A stretch of DNA of 64,000 nucleotides from Hydrangea macrophylla. Taxonomy: Eukaryota > Streptophyta > Magnoliopsida > Cornales > Hydrangeaceae. A program made the translations under genes and the position numbers. Below are positions 47,801-57,658 of this stretch, in pieces (the stretch's first letter is position 1; every line of letters begins with the position of its first letter). The stretch spans positions 28,997,501 to 29,061,500 of the forward strand of contig CM066984.1 in the NCBI GenBank assembly GCA_033977485.1, in the 5' to 3' direction. The notes under the pieces are model-generated. The model was not told where the DNA came from, did not search any database, and saw nothing but the letters and a program-made list of their open reading frames with translations.

Positions 47801-50466
47801 ACATGCAAGAAGTAGTTAAAAAGGAAGTGCTTAAACTACTTGATGTTGGGATGATATATCCTATATCTGATAGTCCTTGGGTTAGTCCTACCCAAGTAGT
47901 TCCAAAGAAAGCAGGCATAACGGTCATCCCAAATAAAGAGGGTGAATTAGTACCGACACGTGTCCCCACTGGATGGAGGATGTGCATTGACTACAGGAAG
48001 TTAAATACTGTGACCCGAAAGGACCATTTTCCTTTGCCATTTATGGATCAAATGCTAGAATGCGTGGCGAGTCACAAGTATTACTGCTTCTTGGATGGAT
48101 ACAGTGGATATAATCAAATTGAGATTGCTCCTGAAGATCAGGCGAAAACCACATTCACGTGTCCATTCGGTACTTTTGCCTACCGACGAATGCCGTTTGG
48201 CCTATGCAATGCACCGGCTACCTTCCAGCGGTGCATGCTAAGCATCTTTAGTGACATGGTCGAAAACATCCTTGAAGTTTTCATGGATGATTTTTCAGTA
48301 TTCGGCCATAGCTTCGAAGATTGCCTCAGCAATCTCGAACAGGTGTTAATGAGGTGTGAGGACAAACATCTAGTCTTGAATTGGGAGAAGTGTCACTTTA
48401 TGGTGACCAAGGGTATAGTTCTAGGCCACATAATATCCGATGAAGGAATCCAAGTGGATAAGGCTAAGATCGACATAATCTCAAATCTACCTGTCCCCCG
48501 TACAGTGCGAGACATTCGTTCATTCCTGGGGCACGCAGGTTTTTATCGTCGATTTATCCAGAATTTCAGTGCAATCTCTCGACCCCTTTGTCAACTTCTT
48601 GTCAAAGATGCACCTTTCGAGTGGTCAGAGAGTTGCCAAAAGTCCTTTGAGGATCTAAAAGATCTCCTCACATCCGCACCTATAATACAGGCACCCGACT
48701 GGAGTTTGCCTTTTGAATTAATGTGCGATGCTAGTGATTACGCCATTGGCGCAGTCCAAGGCCAGAGAAAGGACAATAAGCCACATGTGATATACTACGC
48801 CAGCCGAACCTTAAATGACGCTCAAATGAATTACACTACCACCGAGAAGGAGCTACTGGCTGTAGTATTCGCTCTGGACAAGTTTAGGTCTTACCTGATA
48901 GGGTCGCCAATTGTCTGTTTTACAGATCATTCGGCCCTCAAGTATCTTTTGTCAAAGAAAGACGCTAAACAACGGCTTATTCGCTGGATACTCTTACTCC
49001 AAGAGTTTGATCTAACTATCAAGGACAAGAAAGGAGTAGAGAATGTAGTTGCGGATCATTTGTCCCGGTTGACTTTTGTTGACAATACTGAATCCCAATC
49101 CATTAAAGATGAGTTCCCAGACGAACAGCTACTGGCAGTAAGTAGTCTGCCTTGGTATGCTGATGTGGTAAACTACCTTGTTACGGGGGAAAGACCAACT
49201 CAGTGGTCGAACCAGGATAGGAAACGGTTCCTCTCGTTCGCACGCCATTTTTTCTTTGATAACCCATACCTTTTCAAATACTGTGCTGATCAGGTCATCA
49301 GGCGTTGCGTACCCAACGAGGATATAACCGTAATATTAGCGTCATGCCATTCTGAGGCATGCGGTGGCCATTTTGCGTCACAGAAGACCGCACAAAAAGT
49401 GTTGCAAAGCGGTTTTTACTGGCCCACAGTCTTCAAAGATGCTTATTCCTTTTGCAAGACATGCCAACGCTGTCAAAAGCTTGGAACCATTTCTAAAAGG
49501 AATTCTATGCCTTTAACCCCTATCATCACAATTGAGATATTCGATTGTTGGGGCATAGATTTTATGGGCCCATTTCCCAAGTCGAATAACTGTGAGTACA
49601 TACTCCTTGCTGTGGAGTATGTATCAAAATGGGTAGAAGCGATACCAACGAGACGAAATGACCACAGAACGGTCATGTCATTTCTAAGAGAGCATATTTT
49701 GTCTCGTTTCGGTACTCCGAAAGCTTTACTAAGTGACCAAGGCAAGCATTTCTGCAATAGGCCTTTGGAGTCACTTCTCAAGAAATACGGAGTTCATCAT
49801 AAAATCGCTCTTGCCTATCATCCACAGTCTAATGGGCAAGCAGAATTGGCTAACCGAGAAATCAAGCATATTCTCGAGAAGACGGTTAGTTCCAATCGAA
49901 AAGACTGGGCATACAAATTAACTGACGCGTTATGGGCATACCATACTGCCTATAAGACGAATCTTGGTATGTCCCCGTACAGATTGGTTTACGGGAAAGC
50001 TTGCCACCTTCCTGTTGAAATTGAACATAAAGCTTATTGGGCGACACGCTCATTGAACTTTGATATTCAAGAGGGAGGTCAGCTACGCAAGCTCCAACTT
50101 GCAGAGCTAGAGGAAATACGACGAGATGCGTATGACTCTGCAAAGTTACATAAGGAAAAGTTGAAGGCTCGACACGATCGTATGATTTTTCGTAAATCAT
50201 TTGAGCCGGGGCAGAAAGTATTGTTGTATGACTCTCGCCTCCACCTTTTCCCAGGAAAACTCCGTTCCCGTTGGACAGGCCCGTTCATCGTAAAAATTGT
50301 TTTTCCACATGGGGCGGTCGAGATTGTTAATCCCAAGAACGACGATTGTTTCAAGGTCAATGGCCAGAGATTGAAGCCGTTCTTGGAGAATTTCCACTCT
50401 GAAGTTGAGCACATCCAGCTGGATGAGCACATCCAGCTGGATGAGCCCAGCTATTCTCACGCTTAA
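44887..50466 (+). CDS. gag-pol: Gag-Pol polyprotein of element H
   Basis: One open frame of 1859 codons. Gag has its capsid-like domain near residues 90-240 and a zinc knuckle C314-x2-C317-x4-H322-x4-C327, followed by an Asn/Gln-rich stretch (about 350-420). The aspartic protease has DLGAS at 677-681, the form usual in Athila. Reverse transcriptase spans roughly 1010-1190, with FMDD at 1132-1135. RNase H (about 1270-1400) begins with [11 protein letters not shown]. Integrase has an HHCC region near 1485-1530 and catalytic residues including D1617 and E1653, exactly 35 apart, followed by a chromodomain-free C terminus. There is no stop between gag and pol. The last residues carry a duplicated HIQLDE. 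ATG 44887 is the first in the leader after the donor-like GTAAGT. All recognised catalytic residues are present, so the protein is probably functional. Confidence 0.93.
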   Translation: MSENSIEGIVGNPFYLSDSESSINPIATPTASMDDHQSENGDNVLVPIDEALRPLCDLMQPEHAPTPSCIQIPPHNGEFQFRNGMIQLLPTFHGMESEKAYLHVTDFEDVCKTFSQTCPREVVHLMLFPFTLKDKAKAWLHSLKPNSIFTWHAMRTAFLKKFYPTRMTTDLQRQINSYKQKSNETFTEAWEHFKDLLLSCPHHGFEKWRTISFFYRGLNGETKKLVETMSSGPFLCKNTEEAEAHFEWLAEYAHEWSNSDNISRSQISCVEEKSLYQLTNEDHLMTKYAELAKKVEELSMKGESSRQVLPEEPCGTCNMLGHPTQYCPNVPHFQEQAPIEMNAMQGFRGAGNSNNNFQNNNRWNHPGFDWRNNAGAQNQYQQQPYNNNQYQGQNNRPAQHYNQNRTNNYNQAQPSNAPQTNAYVPPHKKVQEEEPLANANLTQQLIQMMSRMSATLERIDARQESSGGTFPAQPLQNPKGHNNGPNNQEHAKAVTTLRSGKIIEKGIPLSTPKVYDEEEVVDKDVELPSIQEEEQSTNDDPIKANIAAPGVEEEVKRRPGKESVKEEPPKCPFPAPYPQRLKKPKNETKNQEFLELFKQVKINLPLLDAIKQVPAYAKYLKDLCTVKRRQSVKKHAYVACQASAIIQNELPPKLKDPGTPTVSCRIGNQKIDNALLDLGASVNLLPYSVYKQLGLGELKPTRVALQLADRSVKYPRGVLEDVLVQIDTFVFPVDFVILDTEPVSNPGAHIPVIFGRPFLNTIDATIKIRTGIMTIVFGNMTLNIKIFSNPRPEEYDDEEEIHYIDTVIEDEVDLVDYKDPLEVVMTQFGDIYQPTESTPLDADLNQTCLMMDTKEEDRADCMWIQPYEQLPPKTKLVMPSSFQFPELELKELPKELKYAFLGTGKTYPVIISSVLTHEQESKLVEMLTKHKDAMGWTIADLKGISPSICTHKIYLEEDAKPSRQMQRRLNPNMQEVVKKEVLKLLDVGMIYPISDSPWVSPTQVVPKKAGITVIPNKEGELVPTRVPTGWRMCIDYRKLNTVTRKDHFPLPFMDQMLECVASHKYYCFLDGYSGYNQIEIAPEDQAKTTFTCPFGTFAYRRMPFGLCNAPATFQRCMLSIFSDMVENILEVFMDDFSVFGHSFEDCLSNLEQVLMRCEDKHLVLNWEKCHFMVTKGIVLGHIISDEGIQVDKAKIDIISNLPVPRTVRDIRSFLGHAGFYRRFIQNFSAISRPLCQLLVKDAPFEWSESCQKSFEDLKDLLTSAPIIQAPDWSLPFELMCDASDYAIGAVQGQRKDNKPHVIYYASRTLNDAQMNYTTTEKELLAVVFALDKFRSYLIGSPIVCFTDHSALKYLLSKKDAKQRLIRWILLLQEFDLTIKDKKGVENVVADHLSRLTFVDNTESQSIKDEFPDEQLLAVSSLPWYADVVNYLVTGERPTQWSNQDRKRFLSFARHFFFDNPYLFKYCADQVIRRCVPNEDITVILASCHSEACGGHFASQKTAQKVLQSGFYWPTVFKDAYSFCKTCQRCQKLGTISKRNSMPLTPIITIEIFDCWGIDFMGPFPKSNNCEYILLAVEYVSKWVEAIPTRRNDHRTVMSFLREHILSRFGTPKALLSDQGKHFCNRPLESLLKKYGVHHKIALAYHPQSNGQAELANREIKHILEKTVSSNRKDWAYKLTDALWAYHTAYKTNLGMSPYRLVYGKACHLPVEIEHKAYWATRSLNFDIQEGGQLRKLQLAELEEIRRDAYDSAKLHKEKLKARHDRMIFRKSFEPGQKVLLYDSRLHLFPGKLRSRWTGPFIVKIVFPHGAVEIVNPKNDDCFKVNGQRLKPFLENFHSEVEHIQLDEHIQLDEPSYSHA
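50407..50442 (+). repeat. 18-bp tandem duplication at the end of pol in element H
   Basis: Two copies of GAGCACATCCAGCTGGAT. G has one copy at the same place. It keeps the frame. Confidence 0.85.
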
Positions 50467-50634
50467 AAAAAAAAAAATCCGAAGTGGAATTCCACATTGT
50501 TGTTGTATTCCTTTTCTTTCCTTGCATTTTAGTTTCTCTCTCTTTTGTGTCTTTTTGGTGTTCGTTCTTTATTTCGTGTTTGTGATTTAGTTCTAATCCA
50601 TTATTCCTTAAACCACTCTGTTGCAGGTGCATAG
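50467..50634 (+). other. Pol-ORF1 spacer with splice acceptor in element H
   Basis: Starts with a run of As and ends in a pyrimidine-rich stretch, CTCTGTTGCAG|G (acceptor after 50626), eight bases before the ORF1 ATG. G has CCCCTGTAG|G at the matching place. Confidence 0.5.
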
Positions 50635-51561
50635 ATGCGAGGTGATGATGTTCACTCTGTCGGTTCTTGGGCGGATTCAGAATGTCGCTGTGGCACCTGG
50701 ATTGAGGGTGAACTCATACCCTGCCCCTTGCTTCATCAGGACCCTGAAGCTCATTCTCTTATTGATGCTGCTCAAGGGTACATTCCATATCCACCAGCCC
50801 TCCTGGATATCAACCCATACGAAAATATGGGATTTCAGGATGATGATGATGTGGAGGAGAATGATGACCTGTACATGGGACGCATGGTGGATGACGCACT
50901 CATGGCACAGTGGGAAAACGATGACATGTGGGAGCCATGGGAGGATCATGTCCTTCAGGATGTCGTCCCAAAACGCCACAATGCCGTCTTTGTTTTCGTG
51001 GACGATTTCCTCGTGCTTGAGTCGGTCCTATACCGCTACGTGCACCTGAGCTACTTGCTATTCAGGCTCCAATGCCCCTTACCAGCTAGTGCACTTTGGG
51101 AACCAATGCCAATAGTGAGGTTGGAACTTGTCACATTTCTTTGTATTATTGTTTCTATTCTTTGTTTTTCTTTTTGTGTTAATTCGTGTTTCTCGTGTTC
51201 TGTTGTTTTAATTTCAATTTGTTGTCTTTTGTCCAGGATTGTCACTATGTTCCTAAATGGCATCCCGGTATTCCTTCCACATCAACTGATTCATGGTCTT
51301 GGGCCCTACATAAGGCCCCCACTCACTCCGCCGCAAGAGGAGGGTCCGTTGCGCAATCACACTCCGTTATCCTTGTCTCCATCCGGATCACCTCTTGCAT
51401 GGGCTTTCAATTCCTTGGAGACTCCAGACTTGTTTGATGATGTCCTTGCTGCGTTTCGAATGTTCTGGGAAAGGGAATCATCGAGTTTGGACTTCACGTC
51501 TGAAGATTCGGCGGATTATGAAGAGATCGTGGAAGAGGAAATTTTTACACTCGAAGACTAG
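50635..51561 (+). CDS. Accessory ORF1 of element H, acidic, family unknown
   Basis: 308 codons if unspliced. The N-terminal part (residues 1-160) is acidic (DDDDVEENDDLY, VDDALMAQWENDDMWEPW) and contains VPKRHNAVFVFVDDF and LLFRLQCPLP. Residues 162-201 are very hydrophobic, but they are encoded by a T-rich segment bounded by AG|GTTGGA and TTTTGTCCAG|G, so they are probably a 117-nt intron rather than a membrane helix. The C terminus (MFLNGIPVFLPHQLIHG, SLSPSGSP, LFDDVLAAF) is acidic again and ends EEEIFTLED. The same exon-like blocks occur in G, with mostly conservative changes. I recognise no domain. It lies between pol and ORF2, where Athila elements usually have only the env-like ORF. Confidence 0.7.
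   Translation: MRGDDVHSVGSWADSECRCGTWIEGELIPCPLLHQDPEAHSLIDAAQGYIPYPPALLDINPYENMGFQDDDDVEENDDLYMGRMVDDALMAQWENDDMWEPWEDHVLQDVVPKRHNAVFVFVDDFLVLESVLYRYVHLSYLLFRLQCPLPASALWEPMPIVRLELVTFLCIIVSILCFSFCVNSCFSCSVVLISICCLLSRIVTMFLNGIPVFLPHQLIHGLGPYIRPPLTPPQEEGPLRNHTPLSLSPSGSPLAWAFNSLETPDLFDDVLAAFRMFWERESSSLDFTSEDSADYEEIVEEEIFTLED
51120..51236 (+). other. Predicted in-frame intron within ORF1 of element H
   Basis: 117 nt, 39 codons, T-rich, with AG|GT donor and CAG|G acceptor. Splicing keeps the frame. In G the corresponding donor is present and solo LTR D2 lies inside. Confidence 0.55.
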
Positions 51562-52557
51562 TGCTACATTTCAGTGTTTCTGTTCAATTTCAATTCTTGT
51601 TTAATAACTGGAATGTAATCCTTGACAAAATGTTTTTAGTTTTAGTTTTAGTTTTACTTTTGCTTTTTTTTAGCTAAATAAGGTTTTAACCACAGTTGGG
51701 GATGATAATGTTGCAATTTGGATGCAATTATAAAGTTTTATTTTTATATAAATTGCGATTTTCTATTCTGGGGATGACTTTCTGTCCTACATGCTTGTTC
51801 TTCAACTGTTCTTTCAGTCTATCTGCATGTCCAGATTTGTTTTTGATAGTTGGGGGTGATGTGGTTCATATCCCATTGAATTCTGGAATTTTTTGTGTTC
51901 GATCGATCGAGCCCAGTTCGATCGATCGAAAACCTGAATGTTCAAGCGCTTGTAGTTTACGTTCAATCGATTGAAGGATTTGTTTTCGATCGATCGAACA
52001 TAGTTCGATCGATCGAACGAGGCATTTAAACGAGGCGTCTTCAGGACACCACTTCATTTCCCTCACTCTCACTCTCAATCGCTCGAAGACAGAGGGGGGT
52101 GCGACTCGGCAAACTTCGATTTCTGGCATCCAAATAGAAGCCCTGATTAGCCTTCTGGATCATCTTCATCTTCACTCATCATCCGTCCATCCCCACTGCA
52201 GGTTCTTACCCGAGGTAGGCCCCGTTCGTTTGTGTTCTTTTTTTTCCTTCTTGTTTGTGTTAGAAAATCCCAAGGGGGTGTCCCCTTGGTCTTAGGATCG
52301 TCTGTTGTTAGCGTAAGTTAGGATTCTTTTCGTTTCTGCAAGTGCTGAACACCGCTGTGTTCGATCGCTCGAACTGGTTTCGAGCGATCGAAGGGGAGAT
52401 GTTCGATCGATCGAACAAAGTTCAAGCGATCGAAGTCTACTCCAGTTCGATCGATCGAACTCAGTTCAATCGATCGAACTCCAGCAGTGTTTGTTTTGTT
52501 TCTTTTTCTTCCTATTCTTATCTGTATCTTGTGTGGTCTTATTTTCAGGACTGCAAG
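51562..52557 (+). promoter_or_regulatory. ORF1-ORF2 spacer of element H: arrays, possible promoter, intron
   Basis: About 1 kb with two CGATCG arrays (51898-52020 and 52356-52480), a TTTAAA at 52025-52030, a pyrimidine-rich segment, and a predicted intron from GAG|GTAGGC (52215) to TTTTCAG|G (52548). ORF2 begins nine bases after the acceptor. The order array, TATA-like box, short exon, intron, ORF resembles an independent transcription unit. G has the same order with a better TATA and donor. Confidence 0.45.
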
Positions 52558-53967
52558 ATGAATCCAGTGACGGGCTATCATAAGTCCAAGCCCCTCGATC
52601 GTACTATACCAGATCCGGTACCCGCTCACGGGTTCCGGAATAACGAGGATAGGGTTTGGTTCGAGCGATATTTTCAGACACGGATGGTTATGATTGAGCG
52701 CCCTATTGAGCATATCTGGACTGAGAGCCCGTGGTTCCTTACACGCATCCGCTCTATGCCTCACTGGTTCGATCTCCTGTCGTTGGCCAAGAAGGTCAAC
52801 CTATCCTGGATCAGAGGTGCGTGTGCGACTATGATCAGCGACCCGTTTACACCATTCACTTATCATGCTTTCTTTCGGAGTCGTTCATTCATCATTAGTC
52901 CCGCGACCGTTTCCGCCGCGTTGGGGGTACCAGAGGTGCCTGATTATGTTTGCCCCCACCGGCCTGATGCACCTGTGACCCCACCATCCGCTATTATCAG
53001 GGAGCTCACTGGAGGCACCGTCCCGTCTTGGGATGGCGATGCTTTGATCGAGGACCACTTTCTCACCGATGACTACCACATGCTTCATTTGGTCCTCATC
53101 AATTGCCTCCTAGTGACGTCCTATTGAGAGAAGATCGCGGCTTGGTATGCGCGAGTCTTATATGCTGTGGGGACGGGACAGCCTGTTTGTATACCACGCC
53201 TATATATTGATTTTATGGTCCACCCCACCCGTTATATCTCGTCCAGGAAGCACCTGAAGGGTGCTTGGGCTATTCAGAGGGTCATGGCCGATGCCGGGTT
53301 CCTCGAGCTCCCTGGAGATGATATCCGCCCTTCTCCCCGCCGATTTAGCGAGGCGGCTGCTCGCCGCTCCGACGCCCAGAAGAGGAAGCGCAAGGGGAAA
53401 GGGACAGCGAGGGTGAGGGGGAGGAAGAAGAGGCGTGGCGGTACCGACACGGAGGCCGGAGCTTCAGGGACACCCACCGAGGTGGAGGAGCTTGACTCGG
53501 ATGATGAGGATGATCCAGTTGCTGCGGTTCAGCAGTTTGAGCTGCGACAGCGGTCGCAGTCTCGTGCCCAGGGAAAGTCTTCTTCTTCTGTGCCTCTCCC
53601 GACAGTTCGCGAGCTATTATTGGAGGAGCGAGAGGCCAGGATTAGACTCGAGGGCCGGATGGATCAGATCCAGACTCTACTAGAGTCCATTTTGATTCAG
53701 ATAGGGGTTGATCAGGCTGTGCACTCTGCTCACCATCCCACCGCCACCCCTTCTGCCCCGCCTACTGCTGATACATCGCATGTTGCTACTCCTACAGATC
53801 CACCACTTGCTGATCCATCATCTGCTGCCCCAGCTGCTGCAGCTACTGATCCGGTTTCGACCACTGCTTCCGAGCCATCTACTACTCCTACTACTACTGT
53901 ATTGCCGCCTGCTCCTATCGACATCCCTTCTGATATAGCCGATGATACGCCATCTGGGGTCGATTAG
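52558..53967 (+). pseudogene. Athila 'env-like' ORF2 of element H, one in-frame stop
   Basis: 469 codons plus the final TAG, with one TGA at 53125-53127 (codon 190). Residues 20-280 resemble the 'putative plant transposon protein' domain found in Athila-type elements (WFERYF, FLTRIRSMPHWFDLLSLAK, LVLINCLLV, IAAWYARVLYA). After it come a strongly basic stretch (about residues 272-302: AQKRKRKGKG, GRKKRRGG), which looks like a nuclear localisation signal, an acidic spacer, a heptad-like helix (LLLEEREARIRLEGRMDQI) and a long Pro/Ala/Thr/Ser tail. No signal peptide or membrane segment is visible, so an envelope role is unlikely. In G the codon at the TGA position is Gln. In H the stop may be recent or read through; I cannot tell. 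Confidence 0.75.
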
Positions 53968-55088
53968 TTTTAGTCGGGGAGGTGGTATTTATGTATTTTT
54001 GGTTGGTTGTATATGTTGGTGGTTTTTGGGTGTATTATTTGGTTAGTTGGTATTGTATGGACAGTATTTATCACTGCTTGTATTTTATTTTATTCTGTTC
54101 ATCTTCCAGTGGTTTCGATTGATTGGATCATGGTTTTATTGTATTATTGTTATCTTTTGATCCTGTCTGTTTTGGAGATTGTGTTCTACTTTTCTATGCT
54201 AGGTTGCTTTGCTTGCGATCATCATTTGCTCTATACAGGTGATACCCATCTCTTTTATTTATTGAAAATCAACTTCTGAGGACTTTGTTGTTTTCAGTTG
54301 GGGGTAGGAGACAATAGATAGGTATACACCCGTAATAAGCAGGTTTTGCACTTAGATATGCTTTAAATTTAATGAGAACACAGTCTGTTAAAATTTGAAA
54401 TTTTTTTTATTAAATAGTATTGATAGAATAACTCTGAATAACCTCCCCTGCTTGTTAATTAGACAATGATACATTTGTAGTATTCTTATCTTTTTATGGA
54501 TTAAATCCACGCGGTTTTTCTGTATCGTTGAAATGAATTGCATCTGTAAAGCTATTATGTACCCAACACTTTTGTGCACTAATTGGCAGCCATGTAGAAA
54601 ATCTGAAAATGGAGTTAAAATGAATATTGTGCGAAAAAGAACAAGTAGTGGAAGCTAACAACCCTTTGTGAGCTTTTGAGCCAATCTTCATTTCTGAGGG
54701 GATTCTCATACATTGTCGAATGTTTTTTCTTGCATATACTTGGTAAATTCGTTGTTAAGTCTCAGTTTTCTTTAAAGTTTTGACTGCTTGTTAGAGGAGA
54801 ACGTTCAGGATTTACCAATTAAACTCGATGAACACTTAAGTGCTAAAAATTGAAAGTTGAGAAAATGATTCAAGCCATCGTTTACCCATTCCTTTACCTA
54901 ATATAGCTCACCCTCATTCATTGAATCGTTTCACCCCTGATCCCACCTCAATTAAATATTTCCAATAAAATCACAAGAATCCAAATCTTTGATCTATACC
55001 TTGACCTCATTGAACCATTTGATAAATTTATTGAGAATGAGTCATCAAAGTATGTGAAATGGAAGGAAGTTGTTGTGGGGATGTTCCA

Positions 55089-55126
<38 letters not shown>

Positions 55127-56030
55127 TATGAAATGAATGGGAGATTGGGTGGAGAAAAGTATAAATAATAAAAAGAGAAGAAATTCCATCACATACTAAA
55201 AAGCACACTCTTCTCTACAACACCCCCACCTACTAAATAAAAGCCGCAAGTCAAAGTCTTGAAGATTCTCAATAATTGATTTGAACATGGAAGTGTGAGT
55301 TGAGTTCTCCACGGTATTTCGCTCCTCTAGTAAGTAGTATTCCATTAATGAGACTATACACTCTTAAATGTTCATTTTTCATAGAGTCCAGTATGAAAGC
55401 ATTAGCACTTAGAATATCATCCTTATAAAAGCTTTCATACGATGTGCGATCATTGTAAAGCAAGTTTCTGAGAGACGTTCTTTTTGAGTGTGACCAATGT
55501 GAGAATTGAGCTAAAACTGCAAGTTTTCCAAAGTATAATATTCTGGATAACTCTTAATAAGGGTTGGACGCATGGTTGTTAATTTCACACACACACGGGT
55601 GCATGATGGTAATACATTTGTATATTTTACTTGGTGATATGGGAGAGCATGTGGATCTCTTTCATGGGTTGATAGAGGATATTATATTATTGTAGAGTTG
55701 AATTAATAGCTTAATGGAAGGGGAAATTCTACAAGTTGTTCTAAATCTTTTTGAGCTTAAAATTGGAATTTTGTGGGTATATTCACTGCAAACCCTCACG
55801 AGACAACACTCGTCCACTAGGGGGAACCTAGGGGTTTAACGGCTTGTTGCATTCGCTAAATGCAACCGCGATTCCTGCGAAAGTGAGTTAGGATTTTTCT
55901 CTCTGTCTTAGTTTAGGTTGTTTTTAGTTTTCTTTGTTTCTTAGTCGTGGTAGTATTAGTTTAGGTTTCTTTACTTTATTTTTATTTTCGCTTTATCGCT
56001 AGGGACTAGCAATAAGCTAGTTGGGGGTTG
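53968..56030 (+). other. 3' untranslated region of element H
   Basis: About 2 kb, no recognisable protein, T-rich at first. It contains 31 consecutive As at 55093-55123. The last bases, AGCTAGTTGGGGGTTG, are the polypurine tract next to the 3' LTR. Related to 34585-36764 of G. Confidence 0.75.
55093..55123. repeat. A31 homopolymer
   Basis: Uninterrupted run of 31 As in the 3' untranslated part of H. Confidence 0.9.
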
Positions 56031-57658
56031 TGCAAAGCGGGGGTATTTGTAAAATACAACTGCGCTAAAAGGAAGAATTGTATTAGTTTTTATCACAACT
56101 TCCCATGTTATCCGCAATTTGCATTACAAGGCTAATTTCTATACAATATGATTAATCTATGATAAGTTGTATTGTTTTAGCTGTTGCTTGTGCAGATTAC
56201 TGCTGTGTGGACTGAACAGATGAACATCAGAATAAATGGAATGCTGGAATGCAAACAAAAGAAGTCAAAGCTGAAAAGTGAAGTTCGATCGCTCTAAGAA
56301 GGTTCGATCGATCGAGCGTTCGATCGCTCGACGAGAGTAGAAGCGCTTGAGGCTCAAGTGTTCGATCGATCGAGAGCCGTTCGATCGATCGAACGGGGTA
56401 TTTCCAGAAACATTTGCGTGCGCAGCAGAATGCGGGTTTTAACCCTAGTGTCTTAGGTTTTCTATTTATATGCGTTTTGTACACGTCCATAAGGACTCCC
56501 ACTTTTACATTTTAGCAGTTTAGAAGGAGAGATAGAGAGTTTGTTTGGTTTTTCGTAGGTTTTTCATATTGTGGATTGGATTCCTTGAAGTTTATACAAG
56601 TATCTTTCGTTCCAGGTTACATATTTCTTGCTTATTCATATTCTGCATGTGTTAGACGTAGTTAGATTGCTTGTTTTACAGTGTGGCATGCTAAATAGTT
56701 AGAAACCCATAGATTTTATAGTTTTCATGATTAACTCACAACCAAACATGGTATTAAAGTTTTCTTACGTTAAAAATAATTCTGTGACACTCCAGACGAT
56801 GTCTGAGTAGTCCCGGGTTGGGAGATCACGATGAAACAGTGATCTCCAGCCTCTGCCATGCAGCAGAATAATCGCTGTGTTCGATCGATCGAAGTTAGTT
56901 CGATCGATCGAACCAGAGACAGTCAATCGATCGAAGTCAGTTCGATCGATTGAGGGATGAAGGTCTTCGATCGATCGAAGGCGCGTCGATCGATCGAACT
57001 CTCGGATTCTTGAGGATGTTACCTGCAGTATTCCAGGACTTTTTGTTTTAGGACTTGTTATCATTCTGTCCCAAATAAATGCTCAGTTTGTCAAAACAGT
57101 TTTAAAACTAAGGCCCTAAAGCATTTTCTTTCAATACATTTTGCAAACCATCTTCAATGCTAACACCATTGAGGATGCGAGTCTTAACTATTGAATTAAA
57201 CCGCTTTTGTGTATTTCAATTTAACTGTGATGATATGGTCCCGGTCATGAAAGGGCCATAGAATTTTTATCTTTTGAGGAATACGGAAAACTGTAGGTAA
57301 TATACTCCATTGTGCTTCAAGGTAAATGCATGGTAGGTGGCTAGGTTACTGCGGATTCGTCTAATCCCAACACTTTCTTTTTAAAGTTAAACTCCTTAAT
57401 TCTAAGTACTGTTTAATTAGCTAGTTAGATTGTTTAGTTAATTTTAATTACTTTCATTAGTAATCCTAGTTTGTGGAACTTCGTGTTCTGCACCTTCATT
57501 CAACCTTATTTATTTTATTTTGCTTTCTTTTAGAGGATAGTCTAATTCGATAGGTCAACACCTTCCCTGTGGGATCGACCTGGTCTTACCAGATATTACT
57601 TGCACGTCTACCTACACTTGGGTACTGCACAAGAGCGCACAAGAAAATTCTCGTGTCA
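56031..57658 (+). repeat. 3' LTR of element H
   Basis: 1628 bp, same length as the 5' LTR. Arrays at 56284-56395 and 56879-57007, TATA at 56463-56470. Followed by the target duplication CGAAG at 57659-57663. Confidence 0.95.

Larger units (their letters stand above)
43119..57658 (+). mobile_element. Element H: young, nearly intact Athila-like Ty3/gypsy retrotransposon
   Basis: Two 1628-bp LTRs (43119-44746 and 56031-57658), differing at about five sites by eye. They flank a tRNA-Asp primer site, a single 1859-codon gag-pol ORF, accessory ORF1, env-like ORF2 and a 2-kb 3' untranslated part. The target duplication CGAAG is at 43114-43118 and 57659-57663, and the RNase H frame of element G continues on both sides. 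H is inserted opposite to G, its own relative. Apart from one stop in ORF2 I see no inactivating lesion. Confidence 0.95.

Noticed and set aside
51120..51236. Transmembrane helix in ORF1 of H
   Set aside because: The hydrophobic run is encoded by T-rich DNA with good splice sites and an intact frame after removal. It is kept only as a weaker alternative.
52342..52557. Upstream extension of ORF2 of H to an ATG at 52342
   Set aside because: The extension is only array sequence and the end of a predicted intron. The conserved start in G and H is MNPV at 52558 / 38248.
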